From: JANXQE01 sp035651635
GTDB taxonomy: Bacteria > Verrucomicrobiota > Verrucomicrobiia > Limisphaerales > UBA8199
Direction of reading: 5' to 3'
DNA length: 16,494 nt
Assembly (NCBI GenBank): GCA_035651635.1
Contig: DASRFK010000189.1
Coordinates: 1-16,494, forward strand
Shown: in pieces, positions 13,728 through 16,494 of the stretch
Position numbering within the stretch: the first letter of the stretch is position 1
Layout of the letters: the number at the start of each line of letters is the position of its first letter
Program-made: the position numbers and the translations under genes
The notes under the pieces: model-generated
The model's input: the letters and a program-made list of their open reading frames with translations, nothing else
Told to the model about the DNA's origin: nothing
Database searches by the model: none

Positions 13728-14855
13728 TTAGGGTAGGGAGCTAAGGAATTTCAGGAACATTTCCGTGGCCTGTTCGAGTTGGGCTAGTTCAATCCATTCG
13801 TCGGCTGTGTGCGCCTGGGCGATATCGCCGGGCCCAAAAACAATGCTCGGGATCCCGGCTTCCGCCAGCACGGCGGCGTCCGAGAAATAATCGACCCCAG
13901 CCGGCCGGCGTTGGCCGGCTTGGCTGAGAAACCGGGCGACGAACGGCAGATCGGAGTCGGTTTCCAGCGGGCGACAAGGCGCGAACTTATCGTCCTCGCA
14001 AACCGCTTCCAAATGCGCTTGCCGCAGCATCGCCTGAATTTCGCGTCGCACGCTCTCCTCGCTTTCCCCCGGCAGCGTCCGGCGATCGACCAGAATCGAA
14101 CAACGGTCGGGTACAATGTTCGGTTGGCTGCCGCCGTTGATCACACCGACACTCACCGTGGCTTGGCCCAGCAGCGGGTGGCGCCGTTTTTTCAGGCTGA
14201 CGGCATAGCTGGTCTCAAGCAAATCAACAATCCTGGCCATCTCATGCACCGCGTTGCGGCCGAGGTCCGGCCGCGAGCCGTGCGCGGATAATCCGCGAGT
14301 TTCGAAGCGCATCCACAAACTGCCTTTGTGCGCGGTCACGACCAGCAGACCCGTCGGTTCGCCGATGATGGCCAGGTCGGCTTTGAACCCGCTGGCGGCG
14401 AGGGCGCGCGACCCGCTTTGATTGTTTTCTTCGTCTACCAAGCCAATAAACACGATCTCCGTTGCCGACGGTTTGGGGCCTTGCCGAGCCAATTGGCACA
14501 AAGCGCTAAACATTGCCGCAACCGAGCCCTTGGTGTCACAGGCTCCCCGACCGTATAATCGCCTGCCTGTCTTTCGAGGAACGAACTGGTCGGCTGTCCC
14601 ATTCACCGTATCCAAGTGGGGCGCCAGAACGATTCGGTGACGCGTCTTGCCTCGCGGACGCAGCCACACCAGGAGGTTGGACCGGTTTGGCAGAGCCTTT
14701 CTGAACTCCACAGTCAGGCCGGCCTTTACAGCCTTGGACGCCAGCAGTCTTGCCACGCGGTTCTCACCCGCCTTAGCGTCTCCCGGCGGCAGAAAAGCCG
14801 GATTCACGCTGGGTAGGGCGATTAATTCGCGCAGCAATGTTTCAGTTGGCGTCAT
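13728..14855 (-). CDS. M20-family metallopeptidase / deacylase (ArgE/DapE-like)
   Basis: This 375-residue cytoplasmic hydrolase of the M20 family uses two zinc ions to remove acyl groups or cut small peptides. The metal and catalytic residues are all visible: H80 and D82 in APHLDTV, D107 in GRGACDTKG, E142 and E143 in VDEENN, E166 in IIGEPT, and H349 in AQAHTADEW. The lid domain includes GLSAHGSRPDLGRNA at 188-202, with H192. The overall sequence is closest, by motif, to acetylornithine deacetylase and succinyl-diaminopimelate desuccinylase, but the substrate cannot be told apart and no Arg or Lys synthesis gene is adjacent. It lies between the nitrilase gene (75-bp gap) and the flippase gene (19-bp gap), all minus strand. 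The start at the ATG at 14853-14855 gives a standard N-terminus. Confidence 0.92.
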   Translation of the reverse strand: MTPTETLLRELIALPSVNPAFLPPGDAKAGENRVARLLASKAVKAGLTVEFRKALPNRSNLLVWLRPRGKTRHRIVLAPHLDTVNGTADQFVPRKTGRRLYGRGACDTKGSVAAMFSALCQLARQGPKPSATEIVFIGLVDEENNQSGSRALAASGFKADLAIIGEPTGLLVVTAHKGSLWMRFETRGLSAHGSRPDLGRNAVHEMARIVDLLETSYAVSLKKRRHPLLGQATVSVGVINGGSQPNIVPDRCSILVDRRTLPGESEESVRREIQAMLRQAHLEAVCEDDKFAPCRPLETDSDLPFVARFLSQAGQRRPAGVDYFSDAAVLAEAGIPSIVFGPGDIAQAHTADEWIELAQLEQATEMFLKFLSSLP

Positions 14856-14930
14856 GCAAATCCGACTAAAATCCGGTTATAGACTATGAGGGCGCGAACG
14901 CACTGTCGAGGCCCGAAGCGTAAGGGTCTC

Positions 14931-15785
14931 CTACTCCGGTTTCAGATCCGCTCGCGCTTTGAGTTCCGTGAGCATTTTATCCCAATGCTGCCGCAGGAAG
15001 GGGGGATCCTTCAGGCTGTCGAGCGCGTAACTCCGATCGGCGCGCTCGAGGTCCAAGGTGGCGGTGATCATTTCTTCCTGGTACCACCCGGCTTCCGCCA
15101 GCGGCATGCCCGAGGGTTCGCGGATAAAAGACATGCCGCTGGAGCTCTGTTTGCCATCGGGGGATTGGCCGATCGTGTTGGCGACGCAATGAAAGATTTT
15201 AGTATTCGGTCCGACCGGTTGCTGCGCGCGGCCGGAAGTCCTTTTCCAAATCACCGCTTCGATTTCGTCCGAGCTGCACGATGGATGAAACAGAATTTGG
15301 GCCCCTGCCATCGCCGGCAACCGGTACAATTCAGGATGACGGCCATCCCGGCAAATCACCAGCGTGCAAAGAATCCCATCGATCTCAAAGAGGGAGAGTT
15401 TGTCACCTCCGCGGCAATAACGCTGCTCGTCGCGGCCAGCCATGTGCACCTTGGCGTATTCATGAACGATCCGGCCATCAGGCGCGATAACGTGGGCAAT
15501 ATTCAGGTAACGGTCCGCGGTCCTGCGCAGGGTGCCGGCGATAACCCAAATTTGCGCCTTACCCGCGGCCTCGCAGGTGCGTTCGAGAGCGGCCTGCACC
15601 GCTTGAGGATCCTGTTTTATGACTTCAGGGAAATAATAACCCGTGAGATTGGTCTCGGGGAATAACACAACCCGGCTGCCTTCGGCGGCGGCTTGCTGGA
15701 TATATTGCAGGGTCCGTTCCAGGTTTCGCTCCAGGGCTTTAGCCCAGTGCAACTGCACGCAAGAGACTTGGAGCGTTTTACTCAT
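14931..15785 (-). CDS. Carbon-nitrogen hydrolase (nitrilase superfamily)
   Basis: This 284-residue amidohydrolase has the nitrilase-superfamily Glu-Lys-Cys triad intact: E44 in LFPETNLTGYYFPE, K112 in EYAKVHM, and C145 in LVICRDGRHPELYR. The size fits single-domain cytoplasmic amidases. The substrate could be an amide, a carbamoyl compound or a small peptide amide; the sequence does not decide. Its start codon overlaps the stop of the upstream subtilase gene as ATGA (15782-15785), a classic sign of translational coupling. A 75-bp gap leads to the M20 gene. The overlap makes co-expression with the protease near certain if both are expressed, but a common pathway is inference. Confidence 0.92.
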   Translation of the reverse strand: MSKTLQVSCVQLHWAKALERNLERTLQYIQQAAAEGSRVVLFPETNLTGYYFPEVIKQDPQAVQAALERTCEAAGKAQIWVIAGTLRRTADRYLNIAHVIAPDGRIVHEYAKVHMAGRDEQRYCRGGDKLSLFEIDGILCTLVICRDGRHPELYRLPAMAGAQILFHPSCSSDEIEAVIWKRTSGRAQQPVGPNTKIFHCVANTIGQSPDGKQSSSGMSFIREPSGMPLAEAGWYQEEMITATLDLERADRSYALDSLKDPPFLRQHWDKMLTELKARADLKPE

Positions 15786-16494
15786 GGCACATCAACCGCA
15801 CGATAAAAGCGCGGGGCGGAGTTTGGCAAGGCCAGGTCGGTGAATTCAAAAACGCCGGCGGTGGTAGTGATGTTGGTGAGCAACGGCGACCAATGGTACA
15901 GATCGCTTGAGCTCTCAATGGCGCACCGACGGCCCGGGGAAGAGCTCAGGCGAAAGCGGAACAGTTCGGGAACCGCCGAAGGCAATGAAGTTAAATGCAT
16001 CGGCGGCGCCAGCGCCTTGAGCAAATTGAGGCGGCCGCCGGTGACACATTTTCCCGCCAGGACCGCCACCGGGTCCGTGCCATTAAGCAGGCGCGTGATG
16101 GTCTGTTGGTAAGGCTCGCCCGGATATTTCGCCAGGATCAGCGCTACCGCACCGCTGACGTATGCGGCGGCGTACGAGGTCCCTTCCAAATAAGGGCTGC
16201 CCAGGTACGCGGCATCGGATGTGAAAAAACAGGAGTAAATACCGGCTCCGGGCGCGGCCAGGTCCACATTAGTGGCGCCGTAGTTGGAATATTGGCCCAA
16301 GCGATCGTTGTTGGTGGTGTACGCGACCGACACGATATTATCGAGACTGAAACAGGAGGGGTAACGCGGGACGACGTCCACGTTGACAAACTCGTTGCCC
16401 GCCGAGGTGACGAACAGAATCCCGGCGGCGCCAGCCCGAGCAATCGCGTCGAAGAGGGCTTGGCCGAAGTTCGGGCTGTCGAAACTGGCGTTGA
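15782..16494 (-). CDS. Subtilisin-like serine protease, C-terminal part (runs off right edge)
   Basis: The minus-strand frame is open to the right edge, giving 236 residues. It starts within NASFDSPNFGQALFDAIARAG and continues ILFVTSAGNE, whose Asn is the oxyanion-hole residue of family S8. The nucleophile Ser is in EGTSYAAAYVSG. In most S8 enzymes this motif reads GTSxAxP; here Ala replaces Pro. The catalytic Asp and His would lie beyond the edge. After the protease fold (to about LNLLKAL) comes a beta-rich C-terminal domain with CAIESSSDLYHW and ending RFYRAVDVP, a type I associate with secreted Verrucomicrobiota proteins. Four Cys in this part suggest export and disulfides. The gene is the most upstream one visible of the four-gene minus-strand run. 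Confidence 0.9.
   Translation of the reverse strand, partial: NASFDSPNFGQALFDAIARAGAAGILFVTSAGNEFVNVDVVPRYPSCFSLDNIVSVAYTTNNDRLGQYSNYGATNVDLAAPGAGIYSCFFTSDAAYLGSPYLEGTSYAAAYVSGAVALILAKYPGEPYQQTITRLLNGTDPVAVLAGKCVTGGRLNLLKALAPPMHLTSLPSAVPELFRFRLSSSPGRRCAIESSSDLYHWSPLLTNITTTAGVFEFTDLALPNSAPRFYRAVDVP

Noticed and set aside
14886..15665. A 259-codon plus-strand open frame opposite the nitrilase gene
   Set aside because: The minus strand carries an intact nitrilase with its full catalytic triad; the plus-strand frame has no family features.

Overview
The window looks like chromosomal DNA of a GC-rich Verrucomicrobiota bacterium, probably near the Pedosphaera/Limisphaerales group. I base this on three things recalled from the phylum rather than searched: the small ferredoxin beginning MADVANKYPENV, the zinc-ribbon protein beginning MADFKFSCPHCQQ, and the C-terminal domain of the subtilase ending in RFYRAVDVP. 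Short AT-richer repeats between genes fit the same picture. There is no rRNA, tRNA, insertion sequence, phage gene or CRISPR array. Most of the content is housekeeping, with a few secreted or envelope proteins.

Left part (1-4000): the N-terminal part of a large unrecognised minus-strand protein runs off the left edge. It is divergent from a full-length glnD (nitrogen sensor acting on PII), which converges on a tiny zinc-ribbon protein. Middle-left (4179-8490): a two-gene minus-strand unit encodes a secreted tandem-NIPSNAP protein and a secreted chagasin-like protease inhibitor. It is divergent from a MIP channel with an unusual predicted pore filter. The channel converges on an NAD-binding SDR gene, which is divergent from an RlmI-type rRNA methyltransferase. 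Middle (8491-9243): a 463-bp stretch without a convincing gene carries four DnaA-box-like 9-mers, then a one-cluster ferredoxin with a clear terminator.

Middle-right (9241-12405): cinA is divergent from a Fur-family regulator, whose TTGACT/TATACT promoter predicts a leaderless transcript. A 10-bp tandem repeat lies between them. Fur is followed by a 91-bp tandem duplication and then sua5 (tRNA t6A synthesis). Right part (12422-16494): four minus-strand genes are tightly packed. In transcription order they are a subtilisin-like protease (C-terminal part only), a nitrilase-superfamily amidohydrolase overlapping it by 4 bp, an M20 metallopeptidase, and a MOP-superfamily flippase-like membrane protein. 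The packing suggests an operon, but a shared function is inference.

I saw no defence system or large new gene system. The points most worth checking are the DnaA-box-like cluster, the predicted leaderless fur promoter, the MIP channel filter and the 91-bp nested repeat.
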